Counted from the stretch's first letter, positions 46,105 to 56,757 are shown. The stretch is 64,000 nt of DNA from Purpureocillium takamizusanense (GCF_022605165.1 NC_063070.1:2294001-2358000); one strand, 5' to 3'. A program made the numbers and translations. Notes: generated from the sequence alone by a model not told the origin.

Positions 46105-47354
46105 GTACGGACAGATGTGATGGAATCGTCAAGTATATCAGGTATCATACTAGATGGATGGCTCACGTTGAATATGTTGTACAACCAGAAAGAGAGCCAG
46201 AGCTAGATCTCGACGCTAAGCACGCTATCTGGTGGATTGCGTACATGCTGTCCGGCGCGGGTTCGGATTCCAAAGCGTCCTTCTTGGGTGGCTACATCTA
46301 TGCTATAATCAGGTTCTCGGATGCAGCCTAAGGTCTAGTAGTAGACGAAGATTCAGCGAGAACAATACTCAATTCGCCTTCGATAGATGACACCCAGAGC
46401 ATTTTTTCAAGTCAAGTAAGTCTACTCAAGATAATCAAGCCGAAATCGAATATTACGTTAATCAGCGTAAGTCCTCCTGCACGCCTAGCGGAAGATTACC
46501 TAGTGTTAGGTTAGCAAAGTTTAATAGCCGAGGACGTTTAGGTCTTAGTAACCGCTCTCGATTCGGATATCTATAATAAATCCGAGCTAATCTTAGAAGA
46601 TCAAGTTCCCTTCTTCTATCTTCTTACTCTTCCGGGTGTTCCTTGTGCCTTTTTTCTCGCCGTAGATTTAGAATACTCGTAGTATTCCCGCTACTATTCT
46701 TGTCGTCGTACTTGGATAGGACCGTTTCGTAGGCCCTGCCGGTCGTTAGGATGAGCGCGACGGCACACTATCTCTTGTTTGCACCGTATACGTAGACGCC
46801 GGGGTGGCGGCTGTCGCAACTGTAGCGCTGTCTTAGTTCTAGAGCAAAGTCGCAGTTGTTTACCCGCGCACCAATTAGTGTCATATCCACGGGTACAACG
46901 CCTTGTCTCAATCATTTATGACATAGTGTCAGCTGTCTCTTTTTTTTCTTTTTCGCGTGTCTCGATGTTGACCCCGGTCTAGTGGCTGTAGATAGGCTAA
47001 GGCACCCCAACTGTGTCGCAAAAGGGCTACATCCGGGTCATGAGGAGCTCCAAAGTAACATATACTTGGCCTTTCTATCTAGTTATGGATGGGACGTGGT
47101 TAATGTTGCATACCCATACTAGTTGAGGCTATTACTTGGACCCAGAAAACGACACCTCATGTTGAATGTCAGACAGAAGCGTTTCCTGAAACTGACTTCC
47201 CGACTTTGGCCCCAGCCGCCTGGCTATCATCGTGGTGCCCTTGAATGTAGACTGCAATACGCTGCCGAAGTTTGAGTGTGCAGCGAGTTATGCCTAAGTC
47301 ACTCATCCCTCATCATACGTATATGCCAAAGTCGTTCCCACGTTACAGAATGTA
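46105..47354. repeat. A+T-rich, stop-riddled tract (RIP-like), no intact gene
   Basis: This 1.25 kb is dense in TA dinucleotides and stop codons in all frames, especially 46330-46700. That is the appearance of sequence hit by repeat-induced point mutation. No long terminal repeat, inverted repeat or transposase can be read. At its left end a short frame (to TAA at 46329-46331) stays open for about 75 codons with coding-like content (IWWIAYMLSGAGSDSKASF) that I cannot assign. Confidence 0.5.
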
Positions 47355-48000
47355 TTAGCTCGTTCGACTGCCTCCCTCCGTCCTCTTCCTTACCAAATCG
47401 CTCATTTGCACTGTAGCGCGACGACTTGCTTCAGAGTCCCACCGCGTGCCCAATATCGTATCACAGATGCCAGGGCTGCCGAAACCATCAGAACAAGACA
47501 CGTTATCTCGGCAATAGTGCTCTCGGTGAGCACGATTGTCCAGCACAAACCCCAAAAGCCGAAATTCCAGGTCAGGTCAGAGTTTTGTCGAGTTAACTTG
47601 AGCGTTTCGGTAACGTCTTAATGGCAATGAAAAGGCGTAGCCCGAGTGCTCGTACACGCCAGCCACGGCACCAACACCAGATACCAGCCAATGAAAGCGT
47701 ATATCCGCACCGCCTCCACGGATAAGGGCCAGCGGGATCAGGGACGGCAGGACGATCTCAAGGAAAAGATCTGGACCGGACATGTAGCATGCGCTAATAC
47801 CCCGACTTTCACCTTTGAGACAAAATCCTGTGGCCTGATTTAAGAACTTACAAATGAGCTCGCCGACATAAGGGCGGGTCGCGATATAGACAGAGACATC
47901 GTAGTTATAGCATGCATAAGACCGTCTCAGTGGGCCAGCCATGTCTGACAAGGGTCTTTATCACGGTCCCTCCGATGAACGTGGCGATATGCAGGTACAT
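47355..48000 (-). pseudogene. Fatty-acid-hydroxylase-superfamily gene remnant
   Basis: The frame reads in pieces that line up with the C-terminal half of the membrane di-iron hydroxylase/sterol-desaturase family. The pieces are LYRDPPLCRRAHF, then a 58-nt GTAAGT..TTAG intron (47794-47851), then SGPDLFLEIVLPSLIPLAL, GAVAGVYEHSGYAF, and DNRAHREHYCRDNVSCSDGFG with SPGICDTILGTRW. Defects: an in-frame TAA at 47905-47907, an in-frame TGA at 47577-47579, no recognisable first or second His box, and the last box reading HREHY where HxxHH is expected. That last change, like the TGA, is explainable as C-to-T. No convincing start or N-terminal half is present between it and the divergent GT32 gene. It is probably inactive; an intact relative may have hydroxylated a sphingoid or fatty chain of the island's product (inference). 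Confidence 0.62.
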
Positions 48001-48245
48001 GGAGTTGAGGTTCGTTCTCGTCGACGCGAGACACGTCGTTAAATGCGATTGACATTTGCGTAGGTTGCTGATACAAAAGCACCGGTTGATCTGCGCTCAC
48101 ATAGATATCAGCTGTGACTACGTTCACAGCAGGGCTGTAGCTGAGCTAGGGCCGCTTTACAATATCGCGCAGTCAGGCCAGACCATCGGTTGCTACACCC
48201 GACTTGCTCTAGAATTCACCGTCGTAATTTTGGCTCCGGTCAATT

Positions 48246-49292
48246 ATGCGTTCGCGAATTTATCTTCTGCTGGTTGCAATATGCACACTGTGGATATTCT
48301 TTTCCCTCCGCCAGCATTTCCAGGTGGCCTATAACTACATTCACATGATGACCGGCTTCCACCAGCTACTCCAGCGACATCCCAACCTTTTATATCAATA
48401 CCCTGATCCTACAAACCAAAATATGGTATCACCCAAAATAATCCATCAGATCGCACTCGGCGGCGGCAACATTACCAGATATGGCCCGGCTATAGAGACT
48501 TGTCGGGTACTTCACCGCGATTGGCAACACAAGCTGTGGACAGACGAAGTAGCATCGAAATTTATATCCAGCCACTATCCTCACATTTTCCCTCATTATA
48601 GGGGGTACCGTCAGGATATCCAACGAGCAAACATCCTACGCTATGCCCTTCTCCACAAGTTTGGGGGTGTATACCTCGATCTCGACATCACATGCCTCGT
48701 GCCCCTAGACTCATCACCACTTCTCAGCCTGCCCTTGGTAACTCCTGCAGCACACCCCGCCGGTGTGAACAACGCATTTATCTCAGCGCGTCCAGGCCAT
48801 CCACTCCTACGTCAGTTGCTAGACGCGGTTCCGGGCCATGACTTGCGTTGGGGTCTTCCGTATTCAGAGAACATGCATAGTACAGGCTGTGCGTTCTTCT
48901 CAATCCAGTGGATGGCATACGCGCGAGACCTTCTCGCAGGACGTCAGACCGAAGGGGTTTTCGTCCTCGCAGATGGACAGGGTGATGTGCGACCTCACCA
49001 GCTGCGAGGAAAAGTGATCACGACCCTATTTGCTCACGCCGGATCAAGTAGCTGGCATAGCTGGGATGCGGCTGCCATACTGATGCTGGGAAGGCACTGT
49101 CGGTTTTTCACGGCGCTATTTGGAATACTGATTGTTTCGGTATTCGTGCTGCTACTCCATGTCTGCGTCTCTCCGCTAAGACGATCGCGTTGGTGGAGGA
49201 GCTTGTATTGGCTTGGGCCACGAGCGGAGCGGCGAGCCGCAATTAAAGATAGCGGAATCATGGAAATAGGCTCGTTCCAGCACAGTGCGTAA
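48246..49292 (+). CDS. GT32-family glycosyltransferase with N- and C-terminal membrane segments
   Basis: This single-exon gene encodes 348 aa. The start at 48246 places a signal anchor at residues 5-21. KIIHQIALGGG at 64-74, LWTDE, GYRQDIQRANILRYALLHKFGGVYLDLDI with the metal-binding DLD at 145-147, and a C-terminal HAGSSSWHSWD motif define the GT32 (OCH1/SUR1-like) family. A second hydrophobic segment (about 287-308) followed by a basic patch (RRSRWWRS) is typical of the SUR1/CSG1 branch, which mannosylates inositol-phosphoceramide, rather than OCH1. A sphingolipid or other lipid acceptor in the Golgi is therefore favoured, though not proven. The gene diverges from the hydroxylase remnant across about 245 bp. 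Confidence 0.88.
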   Translation: MRSRIYLLLVAICTLWIFFSLRQHFQVAYNYIHMMTGFHQLLQRHPNLLYQYPDPTNQNMVSPKIIHQIALGGGNITRYGPAIETCRVLHRDWQHKLWTDEVASKFISSHYPHIFPHYRGYRQDIQRANILRYALLHKFGGVYLDLDITCLVPLDSSPLLSLPLVTPAAHPAGVNNAFISARPGHPLLRQLLDAVPGHDLRWGLPYSENMHSTGCAFFSIQWMAYARDLLAGRQTEGVFVLADGQGDVRPHQLRGKVITTLFAHAGSSSWHSWDAAAILMLGRHCRFFTALFGILIVSVFVLLLHVCVSPLRRSRWWRSLYWLGPRAERRAAIKDSGIMEIGSFQHSA

Positions 49293-50740
49293 CGTACCAT
49301 CTGACAACTGCCTCATACGTAATGCAGATTATGGAATCTACTAGTAGGACTAAGTCTCAGACTTCCAGAACGGGGCGTAGACTTGCATCTTGGTGCCAGG
49401 GATAGACAAGAGGGCTATTCAATGGAGCCCGTTCGCTTCCTCAGCCTCGGCGAGCCGGCAGTCGTGACGAGCTGCGCCAACTACGAACGAGACGAAGACA
49501 CCTGCCGTATGCCAATGTCATGGCTGACATTGACCTTTCGTTCGTCCCTGATGCAGTTGTCGGCATGTCCAGCGATGAATGATGGCTTCGGCAGGGTACT
49601 GTTAGTACCATGTACCTAGCCAACATGTCCAACCTGATTGATAACGGCGGGAGGGCAATCCACCGTGGGATGGGTCTCAGTGCAATGGGGTAGTACCTCC
49701 CAGGAGCCCCTCAAACTCACTCCAATGCCCGCCCGTGGAGACTCTCTGGTGCCCTGACAGCCTGGAGCACAGAGCATGTCAGTGGTGGGAGAAGGACCCC
49801 CCTCAGGCGAGGTGGGGAATCGAAACCAACCTCAGTGGCTGTCTTGATTGAACTCCAATCATGGGCTGCGGGCCTCGGCGAGCGGTAATACGCAAGCCTG
49901 CACGCGGGCGGCTCCTGCCCAACGCGACACAGCGGGGCGGGCATACGGGCCTCGCTACGAATGCAATGCCACCTGTAGAGTCACGGACTCACGAATACAA
50001 TGGCCCGGACAGGCAGGAGGCACCACGGTCGCGACTGCCTTCCATGCTTCCGTAAACTTCGTCCATATAGTAAAGGCGGCCGGAAAGCGAAGATTCTTCT
50101 TCCATTGTTGTCTTGTTGGCGTCCCCTCGGAACTGTTTTTCCGCCTGGTCCTAGCTGGAGCAGAGAGCAATACTACCTCACAGGCATTGCAATTACTTCC
50201 GACGGAACTCTCCTAGATCCGAGGTGGAACCCCCGCATGCCGAGGCATCGGCATTGAACATGGTTGGATGGAGGCACACACCCGGTCAACCTTCAGCGCC
50301 GCCGACAGCTGCAGTCACCCGCTCTTCGGCGGCGCCATGCGGCTGCGGATTCCCAATCGAGACGTTGCGGCCTGGCTTTCTTTTCAACGGCCCTGTCTGT
50401 CCCCTTAAGCTGCGCTGCGCTGCAATTCTCTCTCTTGTCGCCGGCCGCCAGCTCTCCGCCAGCTCCCGTACAGCTGCTCCCTCCGGCTCTTCCCCATGCC
50501 GAGCACCGTGCTGCTCGTGACGTTGCCTCGCCTAACCAGCATCTCACCGCTACCAACGTCACTGCCCGGGCCGTCGACTGTCCAGCCCTGAAGCCGCCCA
50601 ACGGCCACCCATCGAGGACTATCAGCATTGGTGCACCTGAGGTACCAGACACCAAGTGCATGCAAAGCGCGGCGTCCTGAACCTCGTCCACCGTGACATA
50701 TCCAACGATTCGACCGCCGCCGCACGCGACACTCGAGACC
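49293..50740. other. Intergenic; right edge of the island
   Basis: These 1.45 kb lie between GT32 and PEX11. Base composition returns to the GC-rich norm after about 49.7 kb. No gene is supported. Confidence 0.45.
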
Positions 50741-51700
50741 ATGGCTCCCGATCCCGACTCCCAAGTCCTCACGACGCTGCCCTCGGGCGAGCCCATCGAC
50801 TCGTCGGCGCCGCCCTCGCTCCCTCCGCCGAGTAGAAAGACCCCCCTCGGCGCCCTACTTGGCGCCGGCCCGTCTCACGTCGACGCCTTTATCTCCCACC
50901 TCTACCGCTGTATGCAAAGCCGCGCCGGCGCCGACACCGTCCTCCTCTTCCTCTGCTACTCGACACGCCTCACGGGCTCAATTCTTGAGACCCTGAGCCG
51001 CCCCATTCTACAGCTCTCGGCCCGCCGCCTTGTCGCTTTGGCTTTTAAGCTGCCTCCCGCCACCACGGTCGTCCTGGCTTCGGCGAAGCCTCAGCCGCCG
51101 CTCGCCGCCTTCGCGCTCCGCCTCGGCGGGTACTTCAAAGCCGCCGCCGCCCTTCTGAGCGAGACGCGGACCATGGGCCGCCTCTGGGGATTGTTGGGCA
51201 TCTACTTTGCCGCCAAAAGGCTAGTTCTCAAGTCACGCGCCAGAAGACAGGCTGTGGGCTCGGAAAAGGCCGTCGAGGCGCAGGACGCTGGGGAGGTCCT
51301 CTTCGACACGCTCGTGGGTTACGCGCAGGTCATATCCCTCATCGCCTACCAGGCCTGCGAGAACGTGGCCTACCTGTCTAGCAAGAAGGTGCTTCCCTTT
51401 TCGCCCAAGACACAGGGGCGGCTGGGGTCCATCAGCGTGCGCTCCTGGGGCGCCTACGTCGGCATGGAGCTGGGCAGGCTCCTCGTTGAGCGGTCGCGCA
51501 AGGTCAGCAGCGGCGCCGCGGCCAAGGACCCCAAGTGGGCGGCGTCGTGGATGACCGACTTTACGCGCAACCTAGCGTGGGCGCCGCTGACGGTGCATTG
51601 GAGCATGGAGAAGGGTCCTCTGCCGGACCTGGCTGTGTCGCTGCTGGCGGCGTACCCGTCCGTCGGTGCCATGAGAGACCTCTGGTGCGAGACAGCTTGA
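50741..51700 (+). CDS. PEX11-family peroxisomal membrane protein
   Basis: The product belongs to the peroxin-11 group that elongates and divides peroxisomes from the cytosolic face of their membrane. It has 319 aa in one exon; the ATG at 50741 is used because the longer frame begins with GTG. After a Pro/Ser-rich N-terminus (about 45 residues), HVDAFISHLYRCMQSRAGADTVLLFLCYSTRL is the amphipathic PEX11 helix. LSETRTMGRLWGLLGIYFAAKRL follows, then a hydrophobic segment including YAQVISLIAYQACENVAYLSSKKVLPF. The C-terminal part has WSMEKGPLPDLAVSLLAAYPSVGAMRDLW. The layout is that of the divergent PEX11C-like proteins of filamentous fungi, not the canonical PEX11. Confidence 0.78.
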   Translation: MAPDPDSQVLTTLPSGEPIDSSAPPSLPPPSRKTPLGALLGAGPSHVDAFISHLYRCMQSRAGADTVLLFLCYSTRLTGSILETLSRPILQLSARRLVALAFKLPPATTVVLASAKPQPPLAAFALRLGGYFKAAAALLSETRTMGRLWGLLGIYFAAKRLVLKSRARRQAVGSEKAVEAQDAGEVLFDTLVGYAQVISLIAYQACENVAYLSSKKVLPFSPKTQGRLGSISVRSWGAYVGMELGRLLVERSRKVSSGAAAKDPKWAASWMTDFTRNLAWAPLTVHWSMEKGPLPDLAVSLLAAYPSVGAMRDLWCETA

Positions 51701-52280
51701 GGAAGAAGGTGAGGGACGGGGGCCCGAGGCCTGATTGAAGGAACGAGCGGCGTGGCGCATACAGCGCGGGAGTATCATGGCTGGGACGTCCAGGATCTAC
51801 TAGACTTTTTTATTTGTTGTCGGTTCTGGCACAGGCTTGGAAAGCCTCTCAGGAGGATCGTTGGTCCACCAGACGGATGGACAGTCAGTTTTATTATAGA
51901 TGGAGCTGCGCACGGGGAAATCACCGTGGGTCTCGCAGGCAGGCTGCATGTGGCGCGCGACAGGGGCCGCCGTGAGTTCATGCGACTCGCTCAGCCTGGG
52001 CCAAGCAACCCATTTGCTTGTGCGTACTTTGCACGCGTCTGTTTTTCATGTGGCGACAGTTGGGCGCTGAGTGTATTGTATACAATAGCTCGTGCGTCTG
52101 GGTCAAGTATACCATCTATCCAAATTCATCATGAGCGGCGACGATTCGAGCCGCGTTTGGTATCAAGAACCGCGACTCTCCACCTCATGGGATGCGCAAG
52201 AGCCCAAAACACCATGAGACTCCAAGTCGTCTAACGTAGTTTCCCCTTCTCGTCCGTGCCCGACGCCGGTTGAAGGGGGC
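51701..52280. other. Convergent intergenic region
   Basis: These 580 bases lie between the PEX11 and hemerythrin 3' ends; no coding feature is seen. Confidence 0.5.
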
Positions 52281-53336
52281 TCACATGCGCAATCGCATAA
52301 TCTCATTCTTCGTCCAATAGCGCCTCATATTCTCCGCGCCCAACGCGCGCACCTCCTCGTCGAGGTGCGCCCACAGGACCTGGCCCCAGCCCTCCATGCG
52401 GGCGCGCAGCTGGGCGAGGTCGAGCTCCTCATCGCCGCGCTGGCAGCGGCGCAGGTAGGTCTCGAAGTCGTGGAGGCCAGCGTGGATGGCGGCGTGCTGC
52501 TCGACCATGGGGCCGGCGCGGGGGTCGAACTCGGGCATGCGGGCGGCGAGGTGGGGGAAGACGTACGTCTCCTCGATGGAGTGGTGGGCAGAAAGGTGGG
52601 AGGCGAGGGAGAGGCCGGTGTAGAGGAGCTCGTCGGTGTCGATGGCTGTGGTGGTGGGGGTGGAGGTGCAGGCGGACCAGAGGATGGTCCAGGACTGGCG
52701 GAAGTAGTTGTGCTGTGTGCGATTTGGGCCCATCAGTCTATCAGTAGTCTTGCGGGATGGTGCTATCGCTGGTATTCATGGGGATGCAAAGAATGAACAG
52801 AAATCAAGGGAGAAGGAAGAGGCTCGGGATGACAGAGATGAAGGAGATGTGGAGGAGAAATGAAGAGGCAGGAGAGAGCATACAAAAGAGTCCATGCGCT
52901 CGGCGAGCTGGTTGTATATCCGAAAGTCGTGGTCCGACAGCGGCGCGAGGTCTTCTTCCTTTGCCTTTGCCTGTCCCTCCTCTACCGACGCCGCTGGTGT
53001 TTCTGCCGCCTTCCTCTGCGCGTCGGCGTCGGCGTCCGCTCTCGGATCCTCTGCGGCCTGGCGGCCCATGCTGGACGAAGCGTGCGACGACAATCTGCGT
53101 GAAGCTGTCGAGTGCTGTAAAGGCGTGAAGCTGAGACGCAGCGAGTGCGTTGGCGAGAGAGTGCTTCTTCTTCTTCTTGTGGACGGTGGGAGAGATGTCA
53201 ATGATGCGCCGGAACCGCCACCGTGGCTACTGCTACGAAGCGTGAGGAGAGGGCGGCGTGCGCGAGGGAGTCGTCGAGGATGAGGCGCTGGAGCTGGAGA
53301 TGGGAGGCGAGGAATTAGAAGGGCTCTCGGCGGCAT
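52281..53336 (-). CDS. Hemerythrin (HHE) domain protein, probably mitochondrial
   Basis: This is a four-helix-bundle protein expected to bind a non-heme di-iron centre. Exons are 52884-53336 and 52281-52712 (294 aa), joined in phase 0 inside the first helix of the bundle, giving SDHDFRIYNQLAERMDSF then HNYFRQSW. Iron-ligand-type positions are seen in HLSAHHSIEETYVFPHL, EQHAAIHAGLHDFETYL and LWAHLDEEVRAL. The first 105 residues are rich in Arg, Pro, Ser and Leu with almost no acids, as expected of a mitochondrial presequence, and are followed by an Asp/Ala-rich linker. Function in fungi (iron, NO or oxygen sensing) is not established. Confidence 0.87.
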
Positions 53337-54177
53337 TGCCCTCTACTAATATTACGATCGTGGAATTCCCGCGAGGGGCGGTCACAAAGCGGACGGTTCG
53401 GGATACATACTATATATACAAAAGTATGTGACAGTCTTGTCTTTGTACAAAATTACTTACCTTAGTACGTCGATGACAGACTCTAGCGCTCGCGCGCGCG
53501 GGCCCTCGCGCGAAAACCGACCGAAGAGGCCCGGCGGGTTGGGGGGAGGTGAGAGGGTCAGTAGAACTAATGGCAATCGAGAGACTTCCATTGGGTGGCT
53601 ACGAATAGCGTGGGTTTTGTACTAAAGCGCTACGTCGTCGTACTACTGTGTACAGGGAGAGTCATGTAGTGGAGGCACACCTTTCCAACAGCCGCGCGGG
53701 AGAGAGAGACACAAAAAGGCGGGCAGGGACGAGGCGGTGGCGCACACATTGGTTCGAAGTTGAGGGGTATGAGGGTGGTAATGAAGCGCCGTCAATTTTT
53801 CGCTATCCTCGCTAAAAATAAGCTACGTACTACCTAGGTAGATAGATACCTACAAGCAGGCACGATGGGTCTTCAGTGAGTTCTGGACTCGGGTTTGGCG
53901 GTGGCGATTATAGATATTTGGTGTGTTTGGGAACTTGGGAGGTTGAGGTTGAAGGTCGACTCATGGGAGCAGGACGCTGAGGAGTTGTGGTGTAGTTGCC
54001 GCGCGCGTCGGACTTCGGGGATTCTGACCAGTGCCTCTACCGTGCGGCGCGGCATTTGTGTCGTCAGCTGACTTGGCCGCGCACGCAAAAAGCGTGTTGG
54101 CTGCAGCTGGGGATGCGAAATATATAGATTAGAGCGGGCGGGGGATGCGGTCGTTGCTATGTGGCACAGGGACGCCG
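53337..54177. other. Intergenic, hemerythrin promoter
   Basis: These 841 bases hold the promoter of the hemerythrin gene (-) and the 3' flank of the NACHT_N gene. A palindromic TACCTAGGTA lies near 53830-53840, and CGCGCGCG sequence near 53491-53500. No gene is seen. Confidence 0.45.
53411..53418 (-). promoter_or_regulatory. Candidate TATA box of the hemerythrin gene
   Basis: TATATATA stands 75 bp upstream of the start codon in an otherwise GC-rich region. Position fits a core promoter; there is no other support. Confidence 0.35.
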
Positions 54178-55778
54178 TTACGCCGCTTGGGCGGTGGTCG
54201 GCGTCGTCGACGTCGGCGGTCCGGGTCGATCTGGCTGGCCTGGCGACAATGGCAGTGAGGGAGGCCCTGAAGACCTGAAGCCAGTTGGGAGTGGGGAGGC
54301 CTTTGTCTTCCCCGACTCTCCATTATCACCACTCTCGGCACTCTCCTCGTCGCCAGCACCCTCAGCGGGCGGCGGCGACGGTGACGACTGCTGCCGCGTA
54401 CCGAGGCACAAATCGACGTCGAGAGCCCTCAACCTCGCCCTGGCCTGCTCCCCGAGGTTTCTGTCGACGACCCTCCTTGCGCGGGCGTCGAGGTCCTGGA
54501 TGCGACGCGCCAGCTCGGCGAGCCCCGCCCAGCCGACGACGTTCTTGGCCGCTGGGTTCCAGGCGCTGGCGGCGGCGCAGACGCAGTTCATCTCGAGCTC
54601 GAGCACAGCGCGGCACAGGCGCGCGGCCGTGTCACGCACGCGGCCCCTCTGCGTCTGGAACGACGACGACGGGCTGGGCGTCGCGGACCACTGGTTCGAG
54701 TCGAGCAGGGTGGAAGCGAGGTGCGTGTACCAGGGGATGCGCCCGATGGCGCGGTCGAGGGCAGCGCGGAGCTCGGCGCGCTGTAGGATTGGGTCGAGGA
54801 GGAGCTGTGGGCAAGGCGAGAGTCAGCGTGAGTGATGAGGGCGCGCAGCTCTTAGGCGGGAGGGAGGTGTAGTAGGTAGGACGTTCAAGGCACAGACAGC
54901 GGCCCCCGAGGAGTGCTTTTACTTACAGGTGTCAGCGTGCAAAAGCCCGCCCAGGCGACGGCCCCCGAGGACGGGTACTCGGGCATGACGCTCTCGACCT
55001 TGTCCTTGGCCTCATCGAGCATGCGCCGCGCCAGGTCCTCGTCAGGTACCTGCTGCTGCTGTTGCTGCTGTTGCTGGCTCGCCGCCGCCGCCGTCTTGGA
55101 CCCTCGCCGCTTGCGCAGTCCCGCGGCGGATATGGCGCGCAGCAGCTCGAGACGCTGCTCGGCCGACTTGCCCTCGAGCGCGGAGCTGTTGAGCCCGCCC
55201 GACTTGAGCCCGTCGGGCAGCTCCTGGCTGATGATGGCCTCGTAGACGTGGACGAGCCCGGCCGTGGAGGGGTTGTTGCGGAGGGCATCGTAGACCTCGT
55301 TCCAGAGCTCGAGCGTCTCTGCCGTTTCCTTTATTGGCTGCCGCTGCTGTTGTTTTTGTTGCTGCGAGGCGTGATGGTGGCTCTTGCAGCTGCTGCCACC
55401 GCCGCCGCGCGACGAGGCGGGTGACGTGGAGGCCCGTCGAGGGGGTCGGATGATGAAGGACGGGGCGCGCGAGGAGGAGGAGGAGGGGGGGGCCGGCGGT
55501 TGGGCGGCGGCGCAGTACTCGTCGGACTCGTAGGCGGAGGAGGAGGGCGTGATGGCGCCGCTGGCGGGTTGGGAGTGAAGCTGCTGCTGCTGCTGCTGCT
55601 GTTGCGGTCGTTGGCCGTTGCTGGCGCTGCGAAAGCGGCCGACGAGCTTGCGGATCGGGTTGTGATGGTGGTGATGATGATGGTGATGGTGGTGCGGCGT
55701 TGGCGGTGATTGGGGTCGAGGCAGTGGTGGTCCGGCTGCGGGGAGGGGCAGCCCCTTGTTTGCGTCAAGAACGCTCAT
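54178..55778 (-). CDS. Stand-alone NACHT_N (NWD NLR N-terminal domain) protein
   Basis: The product matches the N-terminal domain of fungal NWD NACHT-NTPases (NLR-like receptors). Exons are 54927-55778 and 54178-54804 (492 aa). The start at 55778 (MSVLDANKG) is the first ATG. Residues 20-165 are disordered: 11 His in a row, two Gln-rich tracts and Ser/Pro runs. The domain starts at ETAETLELWNEVYDALRN and includes VYEAIISQELPDGL, VPDEDLARRMLDEAKDK, YPSSGAVAWAGFCTLTPVLLDP at the exon junction, WYTHLASTLLDSNQW and AWNPAAKNVVGWAGLAELARRIQDLD. A Pro/Ser-rich tail ends the protein. No P-loop NACHT or WD repeats follow, and the downstream sequence contains neither. It could be a regulator of full receptors, or a lone domain with its own activity (inference). 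Confidence 0.8.
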
Positions 55779-56716
55779 TGTGTCTCTTGCACGAACGGTG
55801 GTTTGTGCCGTCGACGATATGATGGCTGGACACACGGCGAGACCAAGAAGAAGGCGGTGACAACGAGGACGGGCGATTTGATTTTGGCAGTACCGGGCGG
55901 CAGCGCAGGGCCGTAAGAGAGGAAGCGACGGGGCTTATAGATCCCGCGAGCTTTTACGTACGTGACATTTGCTCACCACCACAAGCACCCACCCACCCCC
56001 CTCCCCCAATGCGATGAGGAGGCACCAAGGGTCCTGCTTCCCATTCCATCGCCCCATGAACCCACACTTGTTGGACCGGGGGCGCGCCCTCGCTCGCTCG
56101 ATCCTCGTGGGAGTGAGTGTGTGTGTGTCGGGGAACTGAACGCCACCATGGGCTGGGCTGGGCCGATCCCACAATTTCTTTGCCAGTAACTGCTTATCTC
56201 TCCCCCCACTTGGCGGATGTAACCGCCTGCGGATGGGGGACGATTCCCCATGCCATCGTCATGACTTGATCGCCGGCGGCATGGCGGGCGAATTGCTCTT
56301 GGTGCTGCTTGGCCCTCATCCTGTAGCTACTAGCTGCCTTGGCTCGTTTGTCATCTGTTGGGTGTTGAGGTTGTTACTACATACGAATACACGCACTCAG
56401 GTATGATGTGCGATGGATGGATGGTATGGGTGGACAAACAGGTACCAATCGCCCCACAAGCAAGGAAACGCACGCACGTCACACAGCGCATCAACTGCTC
56501 AATCAAGGAAGCAAAGGGGAGTCCAAACCATTTGAGGGTTCGTGCGGCCGTTGGGCCGTCTGGTCGTTGCGCTGCGATCAAACGGTTGCCTGGCGGCGGC
56601 GACGGGACGGACGTCTTTGCTACCGTGCATGTTGTGTCGTGCATATGCCGCAGTGGGAATATCTGCAGTTGGCTGATATGCGCAGCGCATGAATCACCTT
56701 GATCGCCTAGGTATGG

Positions 56717-56720
<4 letters not shown>

Positions 56721-56754
<34 letters not shown>
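56721..56754. repeat. (GT)17 microsatellite
   Basis: Seventeen perfect GT dinucleotide repeats lie in the gene-poor region. Confidence 0.97.

Positions 56755-56757
<3 letters not shown>

Noticed and set aside
46694..46915. Basic 73-codon frame as a transposase fragment
   Set aside because: No DDE, zinc-knuckle or integrase motif; the region is degenerate in every frame.
53740..53780. GGTTCGAA-like sequence as a tRNA T-arm
   Set aside because: No matching A box, anticodon stem or acceptor pairing around it.
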